Assembly (NCBI RefSeq): GCF_029227915.1
Contig: NC_079880.1
Coordinates: 2,730,001 to 2,794,000 of the forward strand
From: Hydractinia symbiolongicarpus
Lineage: Eukaryota; Cnidaria; Hydrozoa; Anthoathecata; Hydractiniidae
Direction of reading: 5' to 3'
DNA length: 64,000 bases
Below are positions 52,801-62,514 of the stretch, in pieces (the stretch's first letter is position 1; every line of letters starts with the position of its first letter). Below the pieces are notes generated by a model. That model saw only the letters and a program-made list of their open reading frames with translations, was not told where the DNA came from and ran no database searches. Made by a program: the position numbers and the translations under genes.

Positions 52801-53340
52801 ATACTTTTGACTATACGGGCCAAGCCGGGATTTACGGGAAATCGAGGTTTTTCGTTTGCCGGCGATTAAACTTCTTTTATTCAGCGTTTCATCAAAAATG
52901 AAAACATTTTTAAAAACTACAAGTCTTATGCGTTTTAGTGGTGAAAAAATAATTTAAAAAATCGTTCAGGAAATGAGTTTACTCACAGGGTACTTTCTTT
53001 GTATACATTCGACTATACGGGCCAAGCCCGGGATTTACGGCAAATCGCGGGTTTTCGTTTTCCGGCGATTAAACCTCTTTCATTAAGCGTCTCATCAAAA
53101 ATGAAAACATTTTTGAAAACTACAAGTCTCATGCGTTTTAGTGGTGAAAAAATAATTCAAAAAATCGTTCGGGAAATGAGTTTACTCCCTGGGTACTTTC
53201 TTTGTATACATTCGACTATACGGGCCAAGCCCGGGATTTACGGCAAATCGCGGGTTTTCGTTTTCCGGCGATTAAACCTCTTTCATTAAGCGTCTCATCA
53301 AAAATGAAAACATTTTTGAAAACTACAAGTCTCATGCGTT
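49898..53340 (+). repeat. Domain D 17-mer HOR (3443 bp) with an internal tetramer duplication
   Basis: Equals the 13-mer at 47265 plus one extra 810-bp X-K-L-N1 tetramer. The two tetramers occupy 49898-50707 and 50708-51517, and the rest follows the 13-mer order. Arithmetic agrees: 3443 minus 2633 is 810. The first tetramer ends in N1 with CCACTTTCATTAAGCG, while the second has CCACTTTTATTAAGCG as in the 13-mer. Confidence 0.85.
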
Positions 53341-56300
53341 TTAGTGGTGAAAAAATAATTCAAAAAATCGTTCGGGAAATGAGTTTACTCCCTGGGTACT
53401 TTCTTTGTATACATTCGACTATACGGGCCAAGCCCCGGATTTACGGGAAAACGCGGGATTTCGTTTGCCGGCGATTAAACCTCTTTCATTAAGCGTCTCA
53501 TCAAAAATGAAAACATTCTTGAAAACTACAAGTCTCATGCGTTTTAGTGGTGAAAAAGTAATTTAAAAAATCGTTCGGGAAATGAGTTTACTCCCTGGGT
53601 ACTTTCTTTGTATACTTTTGACTATACGGGCCGAGTCCGGGATTTACGGGAAATCGCGGATCTTCGTTTGCCGGCGATTAAACTTCTTTTATTCAGCGTC
53701 CCATCAAATATGAAAATATTTTTGAAAACTACAAGTCTCATGCGTTTAGTGGTAAAAAAATAACATAAAAAATCGTTCGGGAAATGAGTTTACTCCCTGG
53801 GTACTTTCTCTGTATACTTTTGACTATACGGGTCGAGTCCGGGGTTTACGGGAAATGGCGGGTTTTCGTTTGCCGGCGATTAAACTTCTTTTATTCAGCG
53901 TCTCATCAAAAATGAAAACATTTTAGAAAACTACAAGTCTCATGCGTTTTAGTGGTGAAAAGATAATTTAAAAAATCGTTTTGGAAATGAGTTTACTCAC
54001 AGGGTACTTTCTTTGTAAACATTCGACTATACGGGCCAAGCCGGGATTTACGGGAAATCGCGGGTTTTCGTTTGCTGGCGATTAAACCACTTTTATTAAG
54101 CGTCTCATCAAAAATGAAAACATTTCTGAAAACTACATGTCTCGTGCGTTTTAGTGGTGAAAAAATAATTTAAAAAATCGTTCGGGAAATGAGTTTACTC
54201 CCTGGGTACTTTCTCTGTATACTTTTGACTATACGGGTCGAGTCAGGGGCTTAGGGGAAATCGCGGGTTTTCGTTTGCCGGCGATTAAACTTCTTTTATT
54301 CAGCGTCTAATCAAAAATGAAAACATTTTTGAAAACTACAAGTCTCATGCGTTTTATTGGTGAAAAGATAATTTAAAAAATTGTTTTGGAAATGAGTTAC
54401 TCACAGGGTACTTTCTTTGTAAACATTCGACTATACGGGCCAAGCCCGGGATTTACGGGAAATCGCGGGTTTTCGTTTGCTGGCGATTAAAACACTTTCA
54501 TTAAGCGTCTCATCAAAAATGAAAACATTTCTGAAAACTACAAGTCTCATGCGTTTTAGTGGTGAAAAAATAATTTAAAAAATCGTTCGGGAAATGAGTT
54601 TACTCACAGGGTACTTTCTTTGTATACTTTTGACTATACGGGCCAAGCCGGGATTTACGGGAAATCGCGGGTTTTCGTTTGCCGGCGATTAAACTTCTTT
54701 TATTCAGCGTTTCATCAAAAATGAAAACATTTTTAAAAACTACAAGTCTTATGCGTTTTAGTGGTGAAAAAATAATTTAAAAAATCGTTCAGGAAATGAG
54801 TTTACTCACAGGGTACTTTCTTTGTATACATTCTACTATACGGGCCAAGCCCGGGATTTACGGGAAATCGTGGGTTTTCGTTTTCCGGCGATTAAACCTC
54901 TTTCATTAAGCGTCTCATCAAAAATGAAAACATTTTTAAAAACTACAAGTCTCATGCGTTTTAGTGGTGAAAAAATAATTTAAAAAATCGTTCGGGAAAT
55001 GAGTTTACTCACAGGCTACTTTCTTTGTATACTTTTGACTATACGGGCCAAGCCGGGATTTACGGGAAATCGCGGGTTTTCGTTTGCCGGCGATTAAACT
55101 TCTTTTATTCAGCGTTTCATCAAAAATGAAAACGTTTTTAAAAACTACAAGTCTTATGCGTTTTAGTGGTGAAAAAATAATTTAAAAAATCGTTCAGGAA
55201 ATGAGTTTACTCACAGGGTACTTTCTTTGTATACATTCTACTATACGGGCCAAGCCCGGGATTTACGGGAAATCGTGGGTTTTCGTTTTCCGGCGATTAA
55301 ACCTCTTTTATTAAGCGTCTCATCAAAAATGAAAACATTTTTAAAAACTACAAGTCTCATGCGTTTTAGTGGTGAAAAAATAATTCAAAAAATCGTTCGG
55401 GAAATGAGTTTACTCCCTGGGTACTTTCTTTGTATACATTCGACTATACGGGCCAAGCCCCGGATTTACGGGAAAACGCGGGATTTCGTTTGCCGGCGAT
55501 TAAACCTCTTTCATTAAGCGTCTCATCAAAAATGAAAACATTTTTGAAAACTACAAGTCTCATGCGTTTTAGTGGTGAAAAAGTAATTTAAAAAATCGTT
55601 CGGGAAATGAGTTTACTCCCTGGGTACTTTCTTTGTATACTTTTGACTATACGGGCCGAGTCCGGGATTTACGGGAAATCGCGGATCTTCGTTTGCCGGC
55701 GATTAAACTTCTTTTATTCAGCGTCCCATCAAATATGAAAATATTTTTGAAAACTACAAGTCTCATGCGTTTAGTGGTAAAAAAATAATATAAAAAATCG
55801 TTCGGGAAATGAGTTTACTCCCTGGGTACTTTCTCTGTATACTTTTGACTATACGGGTCGAGTCCGGGGTTTACGGGAAATGGCGGGTTTTCGTTTGCCG
55901 GCGATTAAACTTCTTTTATTCAGCGTCTCATCAAAAATGAAAATATTTTTGAAAACTACAAGTCTCATGCGTTTTAGTGGTGAAAAGATAATTTAAAAAA
56001 TCGTTTTGGAAATGAGTTTACTCACAGGGTACTTTCTTTGTAAACATTCGACTATACGGGCCAACCCGGGATTTACGGGAAATCGCGGGTTTTCGTTTGC
56101 TGGCGATTAAACCACTTTTATTAAGCGTCTCATCAAAAATGAAAACATTTCTGAAAACTACATGTCTCGTGCGTTTTAGTGGTGAAAAAATAATTTAAAA
56201 AATCGTTCGGGAAATGAGTTTACTCCCTGGGTACTTTCTCTGTATATTTTTGACTATACGGGTCGAGTCAGGGGCTTACGGGAAATCGCGGGTTTTCGTT

Positions 56301-56758
56301 TGCCGGCGATTAAACTTCTTTTATTCAGCGTCTAATCAAAAATGAAAACATTTTTGAAAACTACAAGTCTCATGCGTTTTATTGATGAAAAGATAATTTA
56401 AAAAATCGTTTTGGAAATGAGTTACTCACAGGGTACTTTCTTTGTAAACATTCGACTATACGGGCCAAGCCCGGGATTTACGGGAAATCGCGGGTTTTCG
56501 TTTGCTGGCGATTAAAACACTTTCATTAAGCGTCTCATCAAAAATGAAAACATTTCTGAAAACTACAAGTCTCATGCGTTTTAGTGGTGAAAAAATAATT
56601 TAAAAAATCGTTCGGCAAATGAGTTTACTCCCTGGGTACTTTCTTTGTATACTTTTAACAATACGGGCCGAGTCCGGGATTTACGGGAAATCGCAGGTTT
56701 TCGTTTGCCGGCGATTAAACTTCTTTTATTCGGCGTCTCATCAAAAATGAAAACATTT

Positions 56759-56768
56759 TTGCGGAGAG
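56759..56768 (+). repeat. Left copy of 10-bp inverted repeat near the segment ends
   Basis: TTGCGGAGAG at the left junction recurs inverted as CTCTCCGCAA at 58822-58831, about 16 bp from the right junction. It could be a short terminal inverted repeat of an inserted element or a coincidence. Its two T's overlap the satellite. Confidence 0.35.
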
Positions 56769-56810
56769 AAGCGGAGTGCGCGCCAGCGCACGGAGCGTAG
56801 CGGAGCCCAT
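56761..56810 (+). repeat. GC-rich CGGAG-repeat tract with a perfect hairpin
   Basis: CGGAG occurs four times in about 50 bp and brackets a perfect hairpin: GTGCGC (56776-56781), loop GCCA, GCGCAC (56786-56791). Its GC content contrasts sharply with the AT-rich DNA on either side. The role is unknown; it could be the end of a mobile element. Confidence 0.55.
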
Positions 56811-57043
56811 TTCCTCATTAAATAAGCCAAATATAAGGGACGGAGGAGAGTGTATAGGATTTCCGCACGTATACATCAAAATTTAAATTTTCGTAGGACG
56901 TTTTTCGACTGGGTTGCCCCGTAATTTTTCTGGTTATTTTTTCGTAAATTTCAGATTGAGCGAGTATATACGGCGATGGAGTGCTTTTGTTTATTTAAAG
57001 ATCTCCTAGCGGGAACTTCCAGTTGAGACTAAGTTAGTTCTAA

Positions 57044-57082
57044 CCACGTGATTCATAAGTCACTTTGACTAATATCACGTGG
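57044..57082. repeat. CACGTG-bearing interrupted palindrome
   Basis: Outer arms CCACGTGAT (57044-57052) and ATCACGTGG (57074-57082) are perfect complements. Inside them AGTCA and TGACT form a second perfect pair around CTT. The 39-nt structure is a two-tier hairpin. Each outer arm holds a palindromic E-box core CACGTG; a third CACGTG lies at 57685-57690. It may be a binding-site pair for bHLH factors or part of a small transposon. Confidence 0.6.
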
Positions 57083-57189
57083 CTTTTTCTCGGATAACAT
57101 AGCGCCTCAAACTCAAACTTTCGTTAATTTAAGCTATATCGAAACTTCTGAAAGGTTATTTTCAAGAAAACGAAGAAAGGGTATGTTTA

Positions 57190-57550
57190 GCTCGCTAGTA
57201 TATCACTATTTTTTACATGTAATGAACCCATTCTTATTCTCACTCACACCTAAAGCTAGCTAGCTTAAAACTACAGATTTAGATAGAATAATAATAGAAC
57301 TTAGATAGCATTTAGCTACCTAGCTACTGTAAGAAAACAAACAAACAATGCAATATAGCTAGCATAAAACTAGCTACAAAGCTTGCAGAAAATTAACTAC
57401 TTAGCTGGGATAGAACTACCCATGTAGCTAGCAATAAATTGCTATTTTTGCTGGCATAAAATCAGCAACATAGCTAGCATAGAAAAATTGTTTGATTGAT
57501 TTTCTACCTATCCTCTATCTAGCTAGCTATTATACATAGCTATATACTAC
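57190..57550. repeat. Degenerate TAGC tetranucleotide tract
   Basis: CTAGC, TAGCTA and GCTAGC recur every 10-30 bp through this stretch, with a perfect 14-bp palindrome AAGCTAGCTAGCTT at 57253-57266. It looks like a decayed (TAGC)n repeat or a tract kept rich in this motif. No ORF or RNA structure was recognised. Confidence 0.6.
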
Positions 57551-57603
57551 ACAGTGAGTGAGATAATTCTACTCTGTAGGAATGTCCCATCATACAGCTT
57601 GTT

Positions 57604-57779
57604 CTAGCTACAATCGTCCACAAAATGGCCAAACATAGCCAGCTAGATATTTTGCAGATAGTAAATGTTTATATACAGGTATGTCACGTGTAATTGTTTA
57701 CGTTGCTTAGCCACAAATGGGCAGTTCTTAACATTAAGGGGGAATAGAGAGCTATATTTTTGTGGACGGTTGTAGCTAG
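57604..57779. mobile_element. MITE-like element with 22-bp inverted ends
   Basis: The left end at 57604-57625 (CTAGCTACAATCGTCCACAA plus AA) is matched in inverted orientation at 57758-57779 with one mismatch (T for C in AATCGTCC). The 176-bp interval has no coding potential. Inverted ends enclosing a short AT-rich core fit a MITE or a long stem-loop. The target duplication is unclear because both flanks are CTA/TAG-rich. Confidence 0.5.
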
Positions 57780-57877
57780 CTATATATATTGTACACACGT
57801 CAGGAAATAAACTTTTTTAACCCTGCCGCTGAGCATACATCAGTGCGGCTTAAGTTGCAGAAGCGAAAATTATTTCA

Positions 57878-57905
<28 letters not shown>
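57878..57905. repeat. (AT)n microsatellite
   Basis: An uninterrupted AT dinucleotide run of about 28 bp between AATTATTTCA and CGAGAAATT. Likely length-variable. Confidence 0.95.
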
Positions 57906-57908
<3 letters not shown>

Positions 57909-58111
57909 GAAATTTTTACAACATCAACATTTGTTATTACTGAGGCTTTTTAAATTCTGAATAGCGGTTCTCGTTCAATCGTCGACATGTATTGAAAATC
58001 TGCAAATGTATTCATTATTTCTTTTTCACGATATGTATTTGTTTTTTTCAGTTTTGGATAAGAGCTTTTTATCCTACTGTCATGAAAACTTGTTTGCAAA
58101 ATAAACATATA

Positions 58112-58274
58112 TATAGATGACTTGCTATCTTAATAAATTTTTTGTTTTTATTTTTTTGGCAGGCAAAATAAAGCAATTCAATTGGCTATTACTTCTTTTT
58201 AGAAGATCTGATTAGTTAAAAAACTCTTTGCCTGTGGAAAAAATGTAAACAAAGCTTATAGTAAGTCATCTATA
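58112..58274. mobile_element. MITE-like element with 17-bp inverted ends
   Basis: TATAGATGACTTGCTAT (58112-58128) is mirrored by ATAGTAAGTCATCTATA (58258-58274) with one mismatch. Further in, TTTTTTGGCAGGCAAA and TTTGCCTGTGGAAAAAA also pair imperfectly, so complementarity continues inside the ends. The element is about 163 bp and non-coding. The outer TATA/TATA context would suit a TA target duplication as used by Tc1/mariner relatives, but that is inference. Confidence 0.5.
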
Positions 58275-58298
58275 CTGCTGTTTGATTTTTAGCTGGAC

Positions 58299-58342
58299 AG
58301 GATAACAACAGGCTGTTTCCGCTGTGTTTTTTTAAACCGAAG
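58299..58342 (+). repeat. Diverged direct repeat, copy 1
   Basis: ACAGGATAACAACAGGCTG, then a T-rich run and AAACCGAAG, resembles 58537-58580 (TAGGATTACAACAGCTTG, T-rich run, GAACCGAAG), about 238 bp downstream in the same orientation. Similarity is partial, as in an old duplication. Confidence 0.45.
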
Positions 58343-58536
58343 TTGCAAGAAAGTTTTTTGGGAAAATGTGTTACGCCTATCAGATGTCACAATTAATTTT
58401 TGATCTTTCACAGAAACTTTTCCCATAAAATATTGCAGTTTTTTTTGCTTTAAGAGGGTAAAAACAGGTTATAAACTGTATTTTTATTTTTAAATGTTAC
58501 AAAATTTTCCACAAAGAAAAATTGTTTTAGGTGCGT

Positions 58537-58580
58537 AGGATTACAACAGCTTGTTAACTGTCTGTTTGTTTGAACCGAAG
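58537..58580 (+). repeat. Diverged direct repeat, copy 2
   Basis: Second, diverged copy of the ACAACAG...ACCGAAG block at 58299-58342. It ends about 50 bp before the tRNA-like gene. Confidence 0.45.
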
Positions 58581-58614
58581 CTAGGATATATAAGATGCAC
58601 ATGTAAAGTTTTTC

Positions 58615-58629
58615 ATATATATATATATT
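58615..58629. repeat. Short (AT)n run upstream of the tRNA-like gene
   Basis: A 15-bp AT alternation ending 3 bp before the tRNA-like gene. AT-rich or TATA-like DNA is common upstream of Pol III genes, but this may simply be a microsatellite. Confidence 0.7.
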
Positions 58630-58632
58630 CAT

Positions 58633-58700
58633 GCCCTGTTGGTCTAATGGCTATGACACTCATGCAAATGAGAGATCCAGGTTCAAATCCTGGACAGGGC
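58633..58700 (+). tRNA. tRNA-like gene with a 4-nt anticodon loop
   Basis: The 68-nt sequence folds as a cloverleaf. The acceptor GCCCTGT/ACAGGGC has 7 perfect pairs. The D-arm is GTCT...TGAC. The T-arm CCAGG/CCTGG is perfect around TTCAAAT, and the variable loop is 4 nt. The A-box TGGTCTAATGG and B-box GGTTCAAATCC are near consensus. No CCA is encoded, as in eukaryotic nuclear genes. The anticodon stem CTCAT/ATGAG is a perfect 5-pair stem, but its loop is only GCAA (58664-58667), three bases short of seven, so no normal anticodon can be assigned. A 4-pair stem with a 6-nt loop TGCAAA (Cys-like GCA) is an alternative reading. No T-run terminator follows within 30 bp. It may be a pseudogene, a SINE head or an unusual tRNA-like RNA. 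Confidence 0.6.
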
Positions 58701-58821
58701 TAGGAAAAATATAATTATCTTGCATCTACAACAAGCAGGTATTCATAAGTATATGATATTAGCTATATTGAGTATAATAGGTAATCTTTTGAGTTGTACT
58801 TAATGCCTTTGCCTTGGCAAC

Positions 58822-58831
58822 CTCTCCGCAA
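58822..58831 (-). repeat. Right copy of 10-bp inverted repeat near the segment ends
   Basis: CTCTCCGCAA is the reverse complement of the sequence at the left junction (56759-56768). It sits just inside the right junction, leaving 15 bp (58832-58846) before the satellite resumes. A stem TTGCC/GGCAA lies directly upstream at 58809-58820. Confidence 0.35.
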
Positions 58832-59887
58832 CACTTTCTATACTAGTTAAAAACTACAAGTCTCATGCGTTTTAGTGGTGAAAAAAATAAAATAAAAAAT
58901 CGTTCGGGAAATGAGTTTACTCCCTAGGTACTTTCTTTGTATACATTCGACTATACGAGCCAAGCCCGGGATTTACGGGAAATCGCGGGATTTCGTTTGC
59001 CGGCGATTAAACCTCTTTCATTAAGTGTCTCATCAAATATGAAAACATTTTTGAAAACTACAAGTCTCATGCGTTTTAGTGGTGAAAAAATAATTCAAAA
59101 AATCGTTCGGAAAATGAGTTTACTCCCTGGGTACTTTCTTTGTATACTTTTGACAATACGGGCCGAGTCCGGGATTTACGGGAAATCGCAGGTTTTCGTT
59201 TGCCGGCGATTAAACTTCTTTTATTCAGCGTCTCATCAAAAATGAAAACATTTTCAAAAACTACAAGTCTCATGCGTTTTAGTGGTGAAAAAAAAAATTA
59301 AAAAATCGTTCGGTAAATGAGTTTACTCCCTAGGTACTTTCTTTGTATACATTCGACTATACGGGCCAAGCCGGGGATTTACGGGAAATCGCGGGATTTC
59401 GTTTGCCGGCGATTAAACCTCTTTCATTAAGCGTCTCATCAAATATGAAAACATTTTTGAAAACTACAAGTCTCATGCGTTTTAGTGGTGAAAAAATAAT
59501 TTAAAAAATCGTTCGGAAAATGAGTTTACTCCCTGGGTACTTTCTTTGTATACTTTGGACTATACGGGCCGAGTCCGGGATTTACGGGAAATCGCGGATT
59601 TTCGTTTAAGTGCGAATAAACTTCTTTTATTCAGCGTCTCATCAAAAATGAAAACATTTTTGAAAACTACAAGTCTCATGCGTTGTAGTGGTGAAAAAAT
59701 AATTTAAAAAATCGTTCGGAAAATGAGTTTACTCCCTGGGTACTTTCTTTGTATACTTTTGACTATACGGGCCGAGTCCGGGGTTTACGGGAAATGGCGG
59801 GTTTTCGTTTGCCGGCGATTAAACTTCTTTTATTCAGCGTCTCATCAAAAATGAAAACATTTTTAAAAACTATAAGTCTCATGGGTT

Positions 59888-62514
59888 TTAGTGGTGAAAT
59901 AATAATTTAAAAAATCGTTCGGGAAATGAGTTTACATCCCGGGTACTTTCTTTACTATACGGGTCGAGTCCGGGATTTACGGAAATCGCAGGTTTTCGTT
60001 TGCCGGCGATTAAACTTCTTTCATTCAGCGTCTTATCAAAAATGAAAACATTTTTGAAAACTACAAGTCTCATGCGTTTTAGTGGTGAAAAAATAATTTA
60101 AAAAATCGTTCGGGAAATGAGTTTACTCCCTGGGTACTTTCTTTGTATACTTTTGACAATACGGGCCGAGTCCGGGATTTACGGGAAATCGCAGGTTTTC
60201 GTTTGCCGGCGATTAAACTTCTTTTATTCGGCGTCTCATCAAAAATGAAAACATTTTTAAAAACTACAAGTCTCATGCGTTTTAGTGGTGAAAAAAAAAA
60301 TTAAAGAATCGTTCGGGAAATGAGTTTACTCCCTAGGTACTTTCTTTGTATACATTCGACTATACGGGCCAAGCCCGGGATTTACGGGAAATCGCGGGAT
60401 TTCGTTTGCCGGCGATTAAATCTCTTTCATTAAGTGTCTCATCAAATATGAAAACATTTTTGAAAACTACAAGTCTCATGCGTTTTAGTGGTGAAAAAAT
60501 AATTCAAAAAATCGTTCGGAAAATGAGTTTACTCCCTGGGTACTTTCTTTGTATACTTTTGACAATACCGGCCGAGTCCGGGATTTACGGGAAATCGCAG
60601 GTTTTCGTTTGCCGGCGATTAAACTTCTTTTATTCAGCGTCTCATCAAAAATGAAAACATTTTTAAAAACTACAAGTCTCATGCGTTTTAGTGGTGAAAA
60701 AAAAAATTAAAAAAACGTTCGGTATATGAGTTCACTCCCTAGGTACTTTCTTTGTATACATTCGACTATACGGGCCAAGCCCGGGATTTACGGGAAATGG
60801 CGGGTTTTCGTTTGCCGGCAATTAAAATTCTTTTATTCAGCGTGTCATCAAAAATGAAAACATTTTTAAAAACTACAAGTCTCATGTGTTGTAGTGATGA
60901 AAAAATAATTTAAAAAATCGTTTGGAAAATGAGTTTACTCCCTGGGTAATTTCTTTGTATACTTTTGACTATACGGGCCGAGTCAGGGGTTTACGGGAAA
61001 TCGCGGGATTTCGTTTGCCGGCGATTAAACCTCTTTCATTAAGTGTCTCATCAAATATGAAAACATTTTTGAAAACTACAAGTCTCATGCGTTTTAGTGG
61101 CGAAAAAATAATTCAAAAAATCGTTCGCAAAATGAGTTTACTCCCTGTGTACTTTCTTTGTATACTTTTGACAATACGGGCTGAGTCCGGGATTTACGGG
61201 AAATCGCAGGTTTTCGTTTGCCGGCGATTAAACTTCTTTTATTCAGCGTCTCATCAAAAATGAAAACATTTTTAAAAACTACAAGTCTCATGCGTTTTAG
61301 TGGTGAAAAAAAAAATTAAAAAAACGTTCGGTATATGAGTTCACTCCCTAGGTACTTTCTTTGTATACATTCGACTATACGGGCCAAGCCCGGGATTTAC
61401 GGGAAATGGCGGGTTTTCGTTTGCCGGCAATTAAAATTCTTTTATTCAGCGTGTCATCAAAAATGAAAACATTTTTAAAAACTACAAGTCTCATGTGTTG
61501 TAGTGATGAAAAAATAATTTAAAAAATCGTTTGGAAAATGAGTTTACTCCCTGGGTAATTTCTTTGTATACTTTTGACTATACGGGCCGAGTCAGGGGTT
61601 TACGGGAAATCGCGGGATTTCGTTTGCCGGCGATTAAACCTCTTTCATTAAGTGTCTCATCAAATATGAAAACATTTTTGAAAACTACAAGTCTCATGCG
61701 TTTTAGTGGCGAAAAAATAATTCAAAAAATCGTTCGGAAAATGAGTTTACTCCCTGTGTACTTTCTTTGTATACTTTTGACAATACGGGCTGAGTCCGGG
61801 ATTTACGGGAAATTGCAGGTTTTCGTTTGCCGGCGATTAAACTTCTTTTATTCAGCGTCTCATCAAAAATGAAAACATTTTCAAAAACTACATGTCTCAT
61901 GCGCTTTAGTGGTGAAAAAAAAAATTAAAAAATCGTTCGGTAAATGAGTTTACTCCCTAGGTACTTTCTTTGTATACATTCGACTATACGGGCCAAGCCC
62001 GGGATTTACGGGAAATCGCGGGATTTCGTTTGCCGGCGATTAAACCTCTTTCATTAAGCGTCTCATCAAATATGAAAACATTTTTAAAAACTACAAGTCT
62101 CATGCGTTTTAGTGGTGAAAAAATAATTTAAAAAATCGTTCGGAAAATGAGTTTACTCCCTGGGTACTTTCTTTGTATACTTTGGACTATACGGGCCGAG
62201 TCCGGGATTTACGGGAAATCGCGGATTTTCGTTTAAGTGCGAATAAACTTCTTTTATTCAGCGTCTCATCAAAAATGAAAACATTTTTGAAAACTACAAG
62301 TCTCATGCGTTGTAGTGGTGAAAAAATAATTTAAAAAATCGTTCGGAAAATGAGTTTACTCCCTGGGTACTTTCTTTGTATACTTTTGACTATACGGGCC
62401 GAGTCCGGGGTTTACGGGAAATGGCGGGTTTTCGTTTGCCGGCGATTAAACTTCTTTTATTCAGCGTCTCATCAAAAATGAAAACATTTTTAAAAACTAT
62501 AAGTCTCATGGGTT
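59888..62514 (+). repeat. Domain E 13-mer HOR (2627 bp)
   Basis: Begins with an S-derivative (TTTACATCCCGGG, TACGGGTCGAG), then a C-like monomer with TTATTCGGCG. It includes two copies of a 609-bp trimer and ends with G and V types. The same start (S-derivative, TTCGGCG monomer, CTAGGTAC monomer) reappears at 62515, 2627 bp on, but the trimer region then diverges. Confidence 0.75.
60485..61702 (+). repeat. Tandem duplication of a 609-bp trimer
   Basis: Copies at 60485-61093 and 61094-61702, exactly 3 x 203 bp. Shared private variants include ACGTTCGGTATATGAGTTCAC, GGCAATTAAAATTC and GTGTTGTAGTGATG. A third start at 61703 keeps only the first monomer type. The monomer at 63315-63517 carries the GGCAATTAAAATTC end again, so the parent trimer is older than the duplication. 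Confidence 0.8.

Larger units (their letters stand above)
43617..56761 (+). repeat. 203-bp satellite array, domain D
   Basis: Same family and orientation, with its own classes. Letters used here are W (ACTCACAGGG, TTACGGCAAATCG, TTTTCCGGCG), X (ATAATTCAAAAAATCG, GCCCCGGATTT), K (GAAAAAGTAATTT, GCGGATCTTCG), L (GCGTTTAGTGGTAAAAAAATA, GGGTCGAGTCC) and N types (GAAAAGATAATTT, CGTTTTGGAAATG, GTAAACATTCG). They form a 13-mer and an expanded 17-mer. The last monomer before 56761 (from 56581) is a domain E type with TTATTCGGCGTCTC. It is cut after CATTTTTG by the non-satellite segment. Confidence 0.95.
56762..58846. other. Non-satellite segment splitting one satellite monomer
   Basis: About 2085 bp with no satellite sequence. 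The left flank stops in CATTTTTG and the right flank resumes at TTAAAAACTACAAG, adjacent positions of one monomer, so it behaves as a clean insertion. The flanking monomer pair (TTCGGCGTCTC type, then CTAGGTAC type) is also adjacent at 60.2 and 62.9 kb in domain E, which supports an originally continuous array. It holds a tRNA-like gene, two inverted-repeat elements, a CACGTG hairpin, a TAGC-rich tract and AT repeats, but no convincing ORF; the longest (58632-58450, minus, 60 codons) is low complexity. Stretches 56800-57040 and 57910-58110 hold nothing I recognise. Confidence 0.88.

Noticed and set aside
58450-58632. Minus-strand 60-codon ORF in the non-satellite segment
   Set aside because: Low-complexity, AT-driven frame starting in an (AT)n run and overlapping the diverged direct repeat; no domain, signal or codon bias supports it.
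56762-58846. Autonomous transposon encoding a transposase
   Set aside because: No ORF of useful length or recognisable catalytic motif in any frame; at most a non-autonomous element.
58841-58852. TTAA target duplication of piggyBac type at the right junction
   Set aside because: The right junction reads GTTAAAAAC, but the left junction reads TTTTTGCGG, with no matching TTAA.
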